From positions 1 to 28,600 of the forward strand of contig DAOTTX010000330.1 in assembly GCA_034437515.1 (NCBI GenBank): DNA of 28,600 nt, in the 5' to 3' direction. Numbering within the stretch: the first letter of the stretch is position 1; every line of letters starts with the position of its first letter. The DNA comes from DAOTTX01 sp034437515 (GTDB lineage Bacteria > Chloroflexota > Anaerolineae > Aggregatilineales > Phototrophicaceae). This document shows positions 1-7,452 of the stretch, in pieces. Made by a program: the position numbers and the translations under genes. The notes under the pieces were generated by a model, which was not told where the DNA came from, did no database searches, and saw nothing but the letters and a program-made list of their open reading frames with translations.

Positions 1-70
1 GGTAGTTAAGCCCATAAGCGCTGATGGTACTGCACTGGAGACGGTGTGGGAGAGTAGGCCGCTGCCAACG
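1..70 (+). rRNA. rrf: 5S ribosomal RNA, 3' part only
   Basis: The first bases read as the conserved 3' half of bacterial 5S rRNA: GTTAAGCCC near position 5, GATGGTACTGC at 23-33, and GGGAGAGTAGG at 48-58, which are the usual loop and helix IV/V signatures. The 5' half lies outside the window, so the closing helix I cannot be checked and the 3' end (about 68-70) is approximate. The AT-rich stretch that follows, with a T5 run near 93-97, could serve as the trailer. Whether this is the end of a full rRNA operon or an isolated 5S gene cannot be seen. Confidence 0.9.
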
Positions 71-130
71 TCAATCTCACATTTTCATCCTCTTTTTGAT
101 TCTTCACGATGAACAAAATGGTATCTCCTG

Positions 131-150
131 CACAGTTGCGTTACACTGTG
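131..150. promoter_or_regulatory. short inverted repeat upstream of small membrane protein and purU
   Basis: CACAGT at 131-136 and ACTGTG at 145-150 form a perfect 6-base inverted repeat with an 8-base spacer, 31 bases before the first start codon of the block. It may be an operator-like site or chance; no clear -35/-10 pair was found beside it. Confidence 0.2.
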
Positions 151-181
151 TCTGGAAAGTTCGCGTAGGCGGGAATTTCAG

Positions 182-340
182 ATGCAGCAAGACCCACGTA
201 TGATTATCATGATTGCCGGTGCGCTTGGGTTAGCAACTGGCATCAGCCTCGGTGTAGCGTTTGGCAATTTCTTTCTTATCCCGTTAGGGTTTATATTCGG
301 TGTTTTGATCGGCTTTGGCACCGTGATGAACGCCCTGTGA
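182..340 (+). CDS. small membrane protein, 52 residues
   Basis: The frame opens with ATG at 182 and encodes MQQDPRMIIMIAGALGLA..., ending in TGA at 338-340. After seven polar residues nearly the whole protein is hydrophobic and Gly-rich, consistent with one long or two short membrane-spanning helices joined at an Asn-Phe turn around residue 30. No family is recognised. It ends 13 bases before the purU start, so the two are probably co-transcribed. The upstream ribosome site is weak (GGCGGG about 8 bases away). The composition and tight spacing argue for a real gene, but its small size keeps confidence moderate. It could instead be a leader peptide. Confidence 0.55.
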   Translation: MQQDPRMIIMIAGALGLATGISLGVAFGNFFLIPLGFIFGVLIGFGTVMNAL

Positions 341-353
341 AAAGGAGGCTTCG

Positions 354-1202
354 TTGTCTGCAATACTATTGATCTCCTGTCCGGATCGTCCGGGGTTGGT
401 CGCTGCGGTGACCGATTTTATCTTCCGTCGTAGTGGCAATATCATTCATCTCGATCAACATGTTGACCCGGCGCAGAATATCTTTTTTATGCGCGTTGAG
501 TGGGACATCACGCAGTTTGAGGTTCCCGCTGATAAGATCATGGACGCCTTTCGCCCAGTTGCGGAGCAGTACGCGATGACCTGGCGGTTGCACTTCAACG
601 ACGAAACGCTGCGTATGGCGCTGTTCGTTAGCAAGCAAGTCCACTGTCTGTATGATCTGCTGAGTCGCTGGCAATCCGGTGAATTCAATGTCGAGATTCC
701 GCTGATTGTCAGCAATCACCCCACACTGGCACCCGTCGCCGAGAAGTTCGGCGTGCCCTACCATGTTTTCAAGATCACCAAAGAGACGAAGGCCGAGCAA
801 GAGGCGGCACAGCTTAAACTACTCGCAGAACATAACATCGACTTTGTGGTGCTGGCGCGTTATATGCAGATCATCACCCAGACCTTCATCGACCAGTACC
901 CCCAGCGGACGATTAACATTCATCACTCGTTTTTACCCGCGTTCCCTGGTGCGAAGCCTTATCACCAGGCTTACGAGCGCGGTGTGAAGATCATCGGCGC
1001 GACCAGTCATTACGTCACCGCAGATTTAGATGCCGGGCCGATCATCGAGCAGGATGTGACTCGCGTTGATCACCGTGACACCGTGCAGGAAATGATCCGC
1101 AAGGGCAAAGATTTGGAGAAAACCGTCCTCGCACGGGCGGTGTGGTATCATCTCAATCATCGGATCTTGACCTACGGCAATAAAACGGTCGTTTTTGCTT
1201 GA
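354..1202 (+). CDS. purU: formyltetrahydrofolate deformylase
   Basis: The 282-residue protein has the PurU layout: an N-terminal ACT domain (about 3-80, beginning ILLISCPDRPGLVAAV) and a C-terminal formyl-transferase-fold hydrolase domain (about 86-280). The catalytic triad of the formyltransferase family is visible as Asn188 and His190 in INIHHSFLPAFPGAKPY, and Asp226 in DLDAGPIIEQD. PurU hydrolyses 10-formyl-tetrahydrofolate to formate and tetrahydrofolate, balancing the C1 pool and supplying formate to PurT-type purine synthesis in enterobacteria. The start is a TTG at 354, chosen because a strong AAAGGAGG at 341-348 sits 5 bases before it and the ACT domain begins at once. Length is normal for the family. 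The ACT domain is known to sense glycine or methionine in E. coli; that role here is inference. Confidence 0.95.
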   Translation: MSAILLISCPDRPGLVAAVTDFIFRRSGNIIHLDQHVDPAQNIFFMRVEWDITQFEVPADKIMDAFRPVAEQYAMTWRLHFNDETLRMALFVSKQVHCLYDLLSRWQSGEFNVEIPLIVSNHPTLAPVAEKFGVPYHVFKITKETKAEQEAAQLKLLAEHNIDFVVLARYMQIITQTFIDQYPQRTINIHHSFLPAFPGAKPYHQAYERGVKIIGATSHYVTADLDAGPIIEQDVTRVDHRDTVQEMIRKGKDLEKTVLARAVWYHLNHRILTYGNKTVVFA

Positions 1203-1231
1203 TAATTTTCTTTGTGAGACAGAACCAATAG

Positions 1232-1555
1232 ATGACCAACGACAATCTTTCTAACCAACCACAGAACAAAAACGAGTGGATAGTGACCTACGTCACTAAC
1301 AATATGGCAGAGGCGCAGATCGTCGCCGGACGCTTGAAACACGAGGGCATCATGGCGATTCTCGATTATATGGCGGGGATGGGTGCGATTGGTATCTCCA
1401 TCGGCAACATGGGCGAGGTGCGCGTGCTGGTGCATCCTAACGACTATCCGCTAGCGCAAGATATTTTGTTCCCGGATGTTGATAACGCGCTGGTAGAAGG
1501 CGATGAGGACACCATTTATTATGACGAGTGGAACGCCGAAGATGACGACGAATAA
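1232..1555 (+). CDS. DUF2007-type small protein
   Basis: This 107-residue acidic protein carries the pattern of DUF2007 (putative signal-transducing protein) between about residues 10 and 85. It begins WIVTYVTNNMAEAQIVAGRL, followed by the loop containing MGAIGISIGNMGEVRVLV and the HPNDYPLAQDIL segment. Members adopt a ferredoxin-like fold resembling PII/GlnB trimers; their molecular role is not established. The C-terminal 20 residues are strongly acidic and end in DDDE. It starts 29 bases after purU. Its last 14 bases overlap the next gene in another frame, suggesting translational coupling. The family call is fairly secure; the function is unknown. Confidence 0.8.
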   Translation: MTNDNLSNQPQNKNEWIVTYVTNNMAEAQIVAGRLKHEGIMAILDYMAGMGAIGISIGNMGEVRVLVHPNDYPLAQDILFPDVDNALVEGDEDTIYYDEWNAEDDDE

Positions 1556-2531
1556 CACACTCACTGCGATACCGGGCTTTCGCGTCGGGCACACCACTGA
1601 CCTGGAAGGGGCGACCGGCTGCACGGTGATCTTATGCCCGGAAGGGACGGTCGGTGGTGTGGATCAACGTGGGGGTGCGCCGGGCACGCGAGAAACCGAT
1701 ATGCTGCGTCCGCTGCATTGGGTGCAAACCGTCACCGCGATTGTGCTTTCCGGTGGCAGCGCGTATGGGTTGGCGAGTGCGGATGGTGTGATGCGCTGGT
1801 GCGAGGAACACGACATCGGCTATCGCAGCGGTACCGGTTATCTGGTACCGATTGTACCGGCGGCGATTTTGATGGATTTGCCGGTCGGCAAGCAGGGCGT
1901 CAGGCCGGATGCGGCGATGGGTTATGCTGCCTGCGAAGCGGCGACCGATGCACCCGTCGAGCAGGGGACGGTCGGTGCGGGGACGGGTTGCCGCATCGGG
2001 GCGTTTCGTGGAAGTGAATTTGCCACAAAGGGCGGGATTGGATCGGCTGTGCGAACGTTCAGCAATGGCTTGATGGTCGCTGCGCTGGTCGCGGTCAACG
2101 CAGTCGGTGATGTGTTGGACGAATCCGGTGCGGTGATGGCTGGTGTGCGCAACGACGACGGCACGTTTATGAACATGCTCGGTATGCTGCAATACATGGC
2201 GGAGAATCCGCCGTTGCCGCCCGACGAAGCAAACACGCCGGATAGCAACACCGTCATCGGGGTGGTGGCGAACAATGCCAACCTGAGCAAAGATCACACC
2301 AACAAAGTCGCACAGATGGCACATGACGGGCTGGCGCGTGCCATCAACCCGGCGCACACCATGTACGACGGCGATACGATATTTGCGCTTTCTACCGGCG
2401 AGGTTGAAGCGGATGTGACCATCGTGGGGGTGTTCGGTGCGGAAGTCATGGCGGAGGCCATCCGCAACGGGGTACGGGCGGCGTCATCGCTGGCGGGGGT
2501 ACGCGCCTGGGACGAGTTCGACGGGGGCTAA
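1542..2531 (+). CDS. P1 family (DmpA/NylC-like) self-processing peptidase
   Basis: The 329-residue protein matches the P1/S58 peptidase family: N-terminal PGFRVGHTTDLEGATGCTVI, GGSAYGLASADG at 71-82, GTVGAGTGCRIG at 142-153, and the segment DSNTVIGVVANNANL near 234-248. In this family the precursor cuts itself before a Ser or Thr, which becomes the N-terminal nucleophile. By comparison with NylC-type members (Asn-Thr cleavage) the site here would be Asn236/Thr237. Known relatives hydrolyse D- or beta-amino peptides or nylon oligomers; the substrate here is unknown. The ATG at 1542 is chosen because the family N-terminus begins there; an upstream in-frame ATG at 1503 lies inside the previous gene. 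The neighbouring DUF1028 gene is another suspected Ntn-type hydrolase. Confidence 0.87.
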   Translation: MTTNNTLTAIPGFRVGHTTDLEGATGCTVILCPEGTVGGVDQRGGAPGTRETDMLRPLHWVQTVTAIVLSGGSAYGLASADGVMRWCEEHDIGYRSGTGYLVPIVPAAILMDLPVGKQGVRPDAAMGYAACEAATDAPVEQGTVGAGTGCRIGAFRGSEFATKGGIGSAVRTFSNGLMVAALVAVNAVGDVLDESGAVMAGVRNDDGTFMNMLGMLQYMAENPPLPPDEANTPDSNTVIGVVANNANLSKDHTNKVAQMAHDGLARAINPAHTMYDGDTIFALSTGEVEADVTIVGVFGAEVMAEAIRNGVRAASSLAGVRAWDEFDGG

Positions 2532-2569
2532 CAGTGGCTGTGCGGTGATTTTCGATTAAGGAGTAGACA

Positions 2570-3478
2570 ATGACGTATAGTATCGTGGCACGAAATGCGG
2601 CAACGGGTGAAATCGGCGTGGCGGTACAGACCGCGTTGATAGGTGTCGGGGTGTTGTGTCCCTGGGCGGAAGCGGGTGTCGGTGCGGTGGCGACACAATC
2701 GCTGGTGCGTGTCTCACATGGGCCGAGTGGTCTTAGTCTAATGCGCAACGGGCACACCGCGCCGGAAGCGTTGACTGCCGTGCTCGCCGGTGACGAAGGG
2801 CGCGAACAACGTCAGATCGGCATGATCGACGCTGACGGCAACGTCGAGTCATATACCGGGGCGCAGTGCATCCGGTATGCCGGGCACAAAGTCGGCGAGG
2901 GCTACGCGGTGCAGGCCAATATGATGCGTAACGATACCGTGCCGGAAGCCATGTCTGTGGCCTACGAAGCCACTGAGGGGCCGTTGTTGCTGCGTCTGGT
3001 TGCCGCGTTGCAGGCCGCGCAGGCCGAAGGCGGCGATTTTCGCGGTCAGCAGAGCGCGGCGCTGATGATCGTCAGCGGAGATTTGCCCAAGAACGCCTGG
3101 AGTGGCGTGCTGTACGACATCCGCGTGGACGACCACTCGACACCGGTGGATGAATTGGCGCGTTTGTGCAATAAGCGGATGGCCTGGGAGCGGATGGACG
3201 ATGCCTACGGCGCGATGTCAGACGGTGACTTTGACAAAGTGATGACGATCTACGATGAGGTCGTCGCCGCTGACCCTGACTCCGAACAGATGCAGTTCGG
3301 TTTCGCGCTGACAGTGGCGACCCGCTATGACAATCTGGCACGGGTCGAGTCGATTCTGCGCCGATTGTTCGGTTCAGAAGACGGTGAAATGTGGGTAGAA
3401 TACGTCAAGCGTTATCAAGACGCTGGATACATGCCCGATGAGGCAAAGGTCAAACAGATATTAGCACTCGCAAAATAG
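2570..3478 (+). CDS. DUF1028 family protein with C-terminal helical domain
   Basis: This is a 302-residue protein. Residues 1-210 match DUF1028: the start MTYSIVARNAATGEIGVAVQ, then CPWAEAGVGAVATQS near 30-44, SGLSLMRNGHTAPEAL, and GEGYAVQANMM. The family is annotated as Ntn-hydrolase-like; its reaction is not established. Residues about 215-302 form a separate, TPR-like helical region (MAWERMDDAYGAMSDGDFDK and onward) corresponding to the C-terminal extension seen in many DUF1028 proteins, annotated as putative peptidoglycan-binding. There is no signal peptide. AAGGAG lies about 7 bases before ATG 2570. It sits 38 bases after the P1 peptidase, pointing to one transcript. Confidence 0.85.
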   Translation: MTYSIVARNAATGEIGVAVQTALIGVGVLCPWAEAGVGAVATQSLVRVSHGPSGLSLMRNGHTAPEALTAVLAGDEGREQRQIGMIDADGNVESYTGAQCIRYAGHKVGEGYAVQANMMRNDTVPEAMSVAYEATEGPLLLRLVAALQAAQAEGGDFRGQQSAALMIVSGDLPKNAWSGVLYDIRVDDHSTPVDELARLCNKRMAWERMDDAYGAMSDGDFDKVMTIYDEVVAADPDSEQMQFGFALTVATRYDNLARVESILRRLFGSEDGEMWVEYVKRYQDAGYMPDEAKVKQILALAK

Positions 3479-3528
3479 ACCACACCGTCCCGTTTATTCG
3501 GGATCGCTTTACCTGGCTGGCTTACTTC

Positions 3529-4638
3529 ATGATGGGTTATTTCGCCTATCTGCAAACCAGCACCGGGCCGCTGATGCCCTTCCTGAGAGATGAACTTGAT
3601 CTATCATATACGGTTGGCGGCCTCCACCTGAGCGCGTTTGCATTTGGCTCGGTGCTGGTCGGTCTGGGTGCGGATCGTGTCGTCAAACGTTATGGGCGTC
3701 GCCGCGCCTTCTGGGGTGGTGGCCTGACGATGGCGGTTGGGACGTTCGGCTTGCTGCTGGGACGTCATCCGGCGATGACCATCTTCGGCACCTGGTTGAT
3801 GGGGCTGGGCGGCTCTATGCTGCTGGTCAACGTGCATTCGAGCCTGGGCGACCTGCACCGGACGCGCCGCGCGGTAGCGATCACAGAAGCAAACATCGCG
3901 GCGGTGGGTAGTGCGATGCTGGCTCCGCTGCTCATCGGTTTGATGCAAAGTGTCGAGGTCGGTTGGCGGGCGGCGCTGGTGTTGATGCTGGTGCTGTACG
4001 GCGTGATATTACTGCTTTTTCGTCACATCCCGGTGCCGCGCCCACACAAGACCGCAACAGATGACGATGCACCCGATGCGCCGCTGCCCGGCGCGTTCTG
4101 GGCGTACTGGCTGTTTATGTTGTTCGGGGTTTCGATTGAGTGGTGTGTGGCCTTCTGGGGTGCGGACTTTCTGGCCAGCTCTGTCGGCTTGGCGACGGAG
4201 CTGGCCTCCGCGTTGATGACGGTTTACCTGGCGGCGATGCTGTTTGGGCGCATCGTGACGAGTCGTCTGGCGCGGCGCTACCCGGTCAGGCCGTTGTTGC
4301 TCGGTTCGATAGGGATTGCGGCAATCGGCTTTCCGTTGTTCTGGTTGGCACCGGTGGCACCGTTGAATGTGCTGGGTTTGTTCATCGCTGGCGTCGGCAT
4401 CGCAAATTTTTTCCCGTTGGGATACACCGCCGCCGCCAACGTCGTCCCAGATCAGCAGGACACCGCCAGTGCCCGCCTTTCGTTGAGTGCCGGGTTAGCG
4501 ATTATGAGTATGCCGCAGATCCTCGGCATACTGGCGGATGCCGTACAGATCAAGAATGCGTTTGGCGTGGTGATCGTTCTGTTGCTTTTAATGATGGTAA
4601 CCGCTTTCGCCGCCCGCAAAATCCCTGATGTTGGTTGA
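3529..4638 (+). CDS. MFS transporter, N-terminus not certain
   Basis: This hydrophobic protein has the major facilitator pattern: motif A (GADRVVKRYGRRRAF) after the second helix, a central hydrophilic loop (PRPHKTATDDDAPDAP) splitting two bundles, and a second motif-A-like GRIVTSRLARR. About 11-12 helices are expected. The substrate is unknown. The start given is the first ATG in frame, but the frame is open back to 3442. The residues before the ATG (FIRDRFTWLAYF) look like the missing beginning of helix 1. No ATG, GTG or TTG exists in that stretch. Candidates are CTG at 3517, ATT at 3460 or 3496, or ATA at 3475, which overlaps the TAG stop of the preceding gene. Export or import of the products of the two upstream hydrolases is only a guess. 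Confidence 0.8.
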   Translation: MMGYFAYLQTSTGPLMPFLRDELDLSYTVGGLHLSAFAFGSVLVGLGADRVVKRYGRRRAFWGGGLTMAVGTFGLLLGRHPAMTIFGTWLMGLGGSMLLVNVHSSLGDLHRTRRAVAITEANIAAVGSAMLAPLLIGLMQSVEVGWRAALVLMLVLYGVILLLFRHIPVPRPHKTATDDDAPDAPLPGAFWAYWLFMLFGVSIEWCVAFWGADFLASSVGLATELASALMTVYLAAMLFGRIVTSRLARRYPVRPLLLGSIGIAAIGFPLFWLAPVAPLNVLGLFIAGVGIANFFPLGYTAAANVVPDQQDTASARLSLSAGLAIMSMPQILGILADAVQIKNAFGVVIVLLLLMMVTAFAARKIPDVG

Positions 4639-4748
4639 CCGACCCCAGGCGACCGCTTCACCATAGAACGCGCCTATCGAACTATCGAACAAATCAAACC
4701 CTTACTAAGCCGCTATTGCGGTGCATACCGGAATAATTTAATAATGAT

Positions 4749-4776
4749 TTTACACTGTGAAGCACTTTGTTAAAGT
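4749..4776 (+). promoter_or_regulatory. possible promoter for the regulator/GT-C/kinase unit
   Basis: TTTACA (4749-4754) and TAAAGT (4771-4776) with a 16-base spacer resemble a sigma-70 promoter, with five and four matches to consensus. The block lies in a locally AT-rich gap between the MFS gene and the response regulator, and would put the transcript start about 17 bases before the ATG. Confidence 0.3.
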
Positions 4777-4799
4777 GGATTTATTATAGTCAGGGAATA

Positions 4800-5525
4800 A
4801 TGATGCGCTCAACTTCAAAGTTACAGAAAGATGATGAATTGAAGATTCTAATCATCGAAGACGAGGAGACTTTAGCGAATAACCTTGCAGAAAAGCTCCG
4901 TTCCGAGGGGTTCAAGGTCGATGCTGCACATGATGGCGAAACCGGACTGGAGAAAATCCGCGCCGAATCGCCTGATTTGATCGTGCTGGATATTATGTTG
5001 CCCGGCCTGGATGGTCTGAGCATCTGCCGGATGGTACGCCACGATACCAAAACCGCCCATATCCCGATCATCATGTTGACGGCACGCGGCACCGAGGTTG
5101 ATAAAATCGTCGGCCTGGAAAGTGGCGCGGACGACTACATCGTGAAGCCTTTTGGTTTAGGCGAGTTTTTGGCGCGTGTGCGGGCGGTGTTGCGCCGTTT
5201 GCGTGAACGTCCAATGGTGCAGCAGGACGAGTTGATCTCGAACGATCTACGGTTAAACCTGACCGGTCGGCGTGTGTTTAAGGGCGATGACGAAAAGAAA
5301 CTGAGCAACAAGGAATTTGATCTGCTGGCGGAGTTGATGCGCAACCGTAGCGCGGTGTTATCGCGTGATCTCATCCTGACCAAAGTGTGGGGATATGACT
5401 ACTTCGTTGATAAGCGCACGGTCGATGTGCATATCCGCTGGTTGCGAGAGAAGATCGAGGACGACCCGTCGAACCCAAAGCGCATTATCACCGTGCGAGG
5501 TGTCGGCTACCGGTTTGAGGGATGA
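4800..5525 (+). CDS. OmpR/PhoB-family response regulator
   Basis: This is a two-domain regulator of about 241 residues. The receiver domain (about 13-128) has the acidic pocket Glu20-Asp21, the phospho-acceptor Asp64 in LIVLDIMLPG, Thr94 in IIMLTARG and Lys116 in DYIVKPF. The winged-helix DNA-binding domain (about 145-240) contains LSNKEFDLLAEL, VWGYDYFVDKRTVDVHIRWL and the closing ITVRGVGYRFEG. The ATG at 4800 (or the adjacent one at 4803) is preferred over an upstream TTG at 4767 because GGGA lies just before it. Its stop overlaps the start of the GT-C gene (ATGA), and a histidine kinase follows that gene, so the three are probably one operon with this as the kinase partner. Confidence 0.93.
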   Translation: MMRSTSKLQKDDELKILIIEDEETLANNLAEKLRSEGFKVDAAHDGETGLEKIRAESPDLIVLDIMLPGLDGLSICRMVRHDTKTAHIPIIMLTARGTEVDKIVGLESGADDYIVKPFGLGEFLARVRAVLRRLRERPMVQQDELISNDLRLNLTGRRVFKGDDEKKLSNKEFDLLAELMRNRSAVLSRDLILTKVWGYDYFVDKRTVDVHIRWLREKIEDDPSNPKRIITVRGVGYRFEG

Positions 5526-7438
5526 GCCGCACTCAATTGGGGCGGTGGTTGCTTGCGTCGCTGCCGCTGCTGCTGGCCTATGCGGTCTATGGTTATGCGG
5601 TGACGTTGCCCTTTTTCCTCGATGATGGGCCGCACTTTCAAATTCTTGCGCAGACCAACGGCCTTGCCCATTGGGGTGATTTTGCGCCCTTTCCGTTCTA
5701 TCGACCGTTCACTTTCACCGTCTGGAAGTTTTTCGCGCCGTTCGGATACAGCGCGGCGGTGCTGCATCTGCTGAATGTTGCCTGCTTCGGTCTGGCAGGG
5801 GTGCTGGTCGGGCAAATCGTCCGCCGTTTGCTGCCGCACGATCTGCGACAGGTGGCGGCCCTGGTCGCCGGGAACGGCTTCGTGTTATTTCCGCCGGTCT
5901 ATCAGGCAGTGGCGATGGTCGCTGCGTTGTTTCACCTGACGTTGGCGCTGGGGACGGTGTTAAGTGTGTGGTCGGCGCTGCTGTGGCTGGATGGTCGTGG
6001 TGGGCGCGGTCTGCTGGGGTTATGTTGGGTGAGCGCGTTCGTGGCGGTTTTTAGTCATGAGAGCGGTGTGCTGGTGCTGCCGTTGTTGATCGGCGTGGTG
6101 GCGCTGCGCGGTTATCTGCGTTCACGTCGTGTGATCGGTAGGTTGCTCGTCCCGGTGATGTTGATTTGCGCTGTGTACGTGGGGCTGTGGCTGGCATTCA
6201 GCCCCCGTGAGGACACCGGATTGACACAAGACCTGCCAGCGGCGTTGGCGGTGCTGATGCAGGGATGGGTCTTTCCGGTGGTGGCGCTGCTCAGGCCGTT
6301 CGTGGTCGGGGATGCCGTCCCGCTGGTTGTGATTGCTCTGGCGGGTGCGGCGGTGCTGGTCACGCTGGCGATCACCAGCACACATGGACATCGTGCGTTG
6401 TACACTGCCGGTTATGGCGTCGTCTGGTATGTGCTGGCGATCCTCCCGGCGGCCTTGTTCCTCCCGGCGGGTTATGTGCTGGGGCAGCCACGCCTGGCGC
6501 TGCTGGCCTCGGCGGGTGGGGCGTTGGTGTGGGGTGTGCTCATCGCCGTGATCGCTGGCGGTGCGAGCTACAAGCGGTTGCGGCAGATCGTCGCGCTGGT
6601 GTTGGTCGGCGTTTCTGTGTACGTGAGTTTGGAGTTTCTAGGAATGCGCCGCGCAGATTTTCTCCATCTGCGCGACTGGAACCGAGCGGCAATTGCGATA
6701 TTGGATGAATCGCGGACTGGCTCAGTGGTGGTCAATGCACCGGGGTTTGTCATCCCCGCTGAGGACGACCGGCGCTTCTTGATCGGCACGGAGGGTGTGC
6801 TATGGGTTGATCCATCGCTGGATTACAACCAGCAGTTCTGGATGAACGCAACGGGGAATTGGGCTGTCGAGGTCGTGGCGGTGCCGTCTATCCAGCGGAA
6901 CGTCAACTTTCGCTACCAGGCGCACCCGCCAACCGTCGAAGGGGCAGGATTACATCAGGTCGTCGCGGATGCGCGGCGTGTGGTCGTCACCCAGTTTGAT
7001 GGTCGCACGTTCATGCCGGTGCTGGTCAGCGGGGAGGCGCTGGACGTCCCGCCAAGCGTAGACGCGATCATCGGTGATGGGTACCGGCTTATCGGTGCGG
7101 ATGTGCGTTACGAAGCCGGTCAGGTCATTGTGACCGCCGGTTGGACGGTCACAGACGCGGTAGGGATGAAGATGTTTGTGCATGTGTATTGTGAGGATGA
7201 CTTTATCGCCCAGTCGGATGGCTACCCCTGGGGTGATACCTATCCGTTTGCGGCCTGGGAAGCGAACAGCACCCACATTGACCGCCGTGTGATTCCGGTT
7301 ACGGTATCTCCGGCGTGTTTGCAGGTGTACACCGGACTGTATCGAGAGAGTGATGGCGAACGGCTCCCGGCAGTGGCGGCAGACACAGGCGTGCGCTACC
7401 CGAACGATCAGGTGCCGCTGCTGGAAAGTACGGACTAG
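5522..7438 (+). CDS. GT-C-type membrane glycosyltransferase-like protein
   Basis: The 638-residue protein has about ten to twelve hydrophobic helices (residues 8 to about 380), then a soluble C-terminal part. After helix 1, Asp34-Asp35 in PFFLDDGPHF occupy the position of the acidic metal/lipid-phosphosugar motif of GT-C enzymes. YRPFTFTVWKFF followed by LHLLN resembles the TMTC/PMT group. Such enzymes move sugars from polyprenyl-phosphate donors onto proteins or glycans outside the membrane. Residues about 513-620 form a beta-rich domain (MFVHVYCEDDF, AWEANSTHIDRR, VYTGLYRESDGERLP) shared with the GT-C protein at 25976-27823. It overlaps the response regulator by 4 bases and precedes the kinase by 14 bases. 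Catalytic activity is not proven. Confidence 0.75.
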   Translation: MSRTQLGRWLLASLPLLLAYAVYGYAVTLPFFLDDGPHFQILAQTNGLAHWGDFAPFPFYRPFTFTVWKFFAPFGYSAAVLHLLNVACFGLAGVLVGQIVRRLLPHDLRQVAALVAGNGFVLFPPVYQAVAMVAALFHLTLALGTVLSVWSALLWLDGRGGRGLLGLCWVSAFVAVFSHESGVLVLPLLIGVVALRGYLRSRRVIGRLLVPVMLICAVYVGLWLAFSPREDTGLTQDLPAALAVLMQGWVFPVVALLRPFVVGDAVPLVVIALAGAAVLVTLAITSTHGHRALYTAGYGVVWYVLAILPAALFLPAGYVLGQPRLALLASAGGALVWGVLIAVIAGGASYKRLRQIVALVLVGVSVYVSLEFLGMRRADFLHLRDWNRAAIAILDESRTGSVVVNAPGFVIPAEDDRRFLIGTEGVLWVDPSLDYNQQFWMNATGNWAVEVVAVPSIQRNVNFRYQAHPPTVEGAGLHQVVADARRVVVTQFDGRTFMPVLVSGEALDVPPSVDAIIGDGYRLIGADVRYEAGQVIVTAGWTVTDAVGMKMFVHVYCEDDFIAQSDGYPWGDTYPFAAWEANSTHIDRRVIPVTVSPACLQVYTGLYRESDGERLPAVAADTGVRYPNDQVPLLESTD

Positions 7439-7452
7439 AGGAAGAACGACCT

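Noticed and set aside
1503..1541. Upstream ATG start for the P1 peptidase
   Set aside because: The added 13 residues lie inside the DUF2007 gene in another frame and do not resemble the family N-terminus; ATG 1542 fits better.
1632..2357. 241-codon minus-strand frame opposite the P1 peptidase
   Set aside because: It is an antisense shadow of a clear family member; the residues are Arg/His-rich and non-conserved in appearance.
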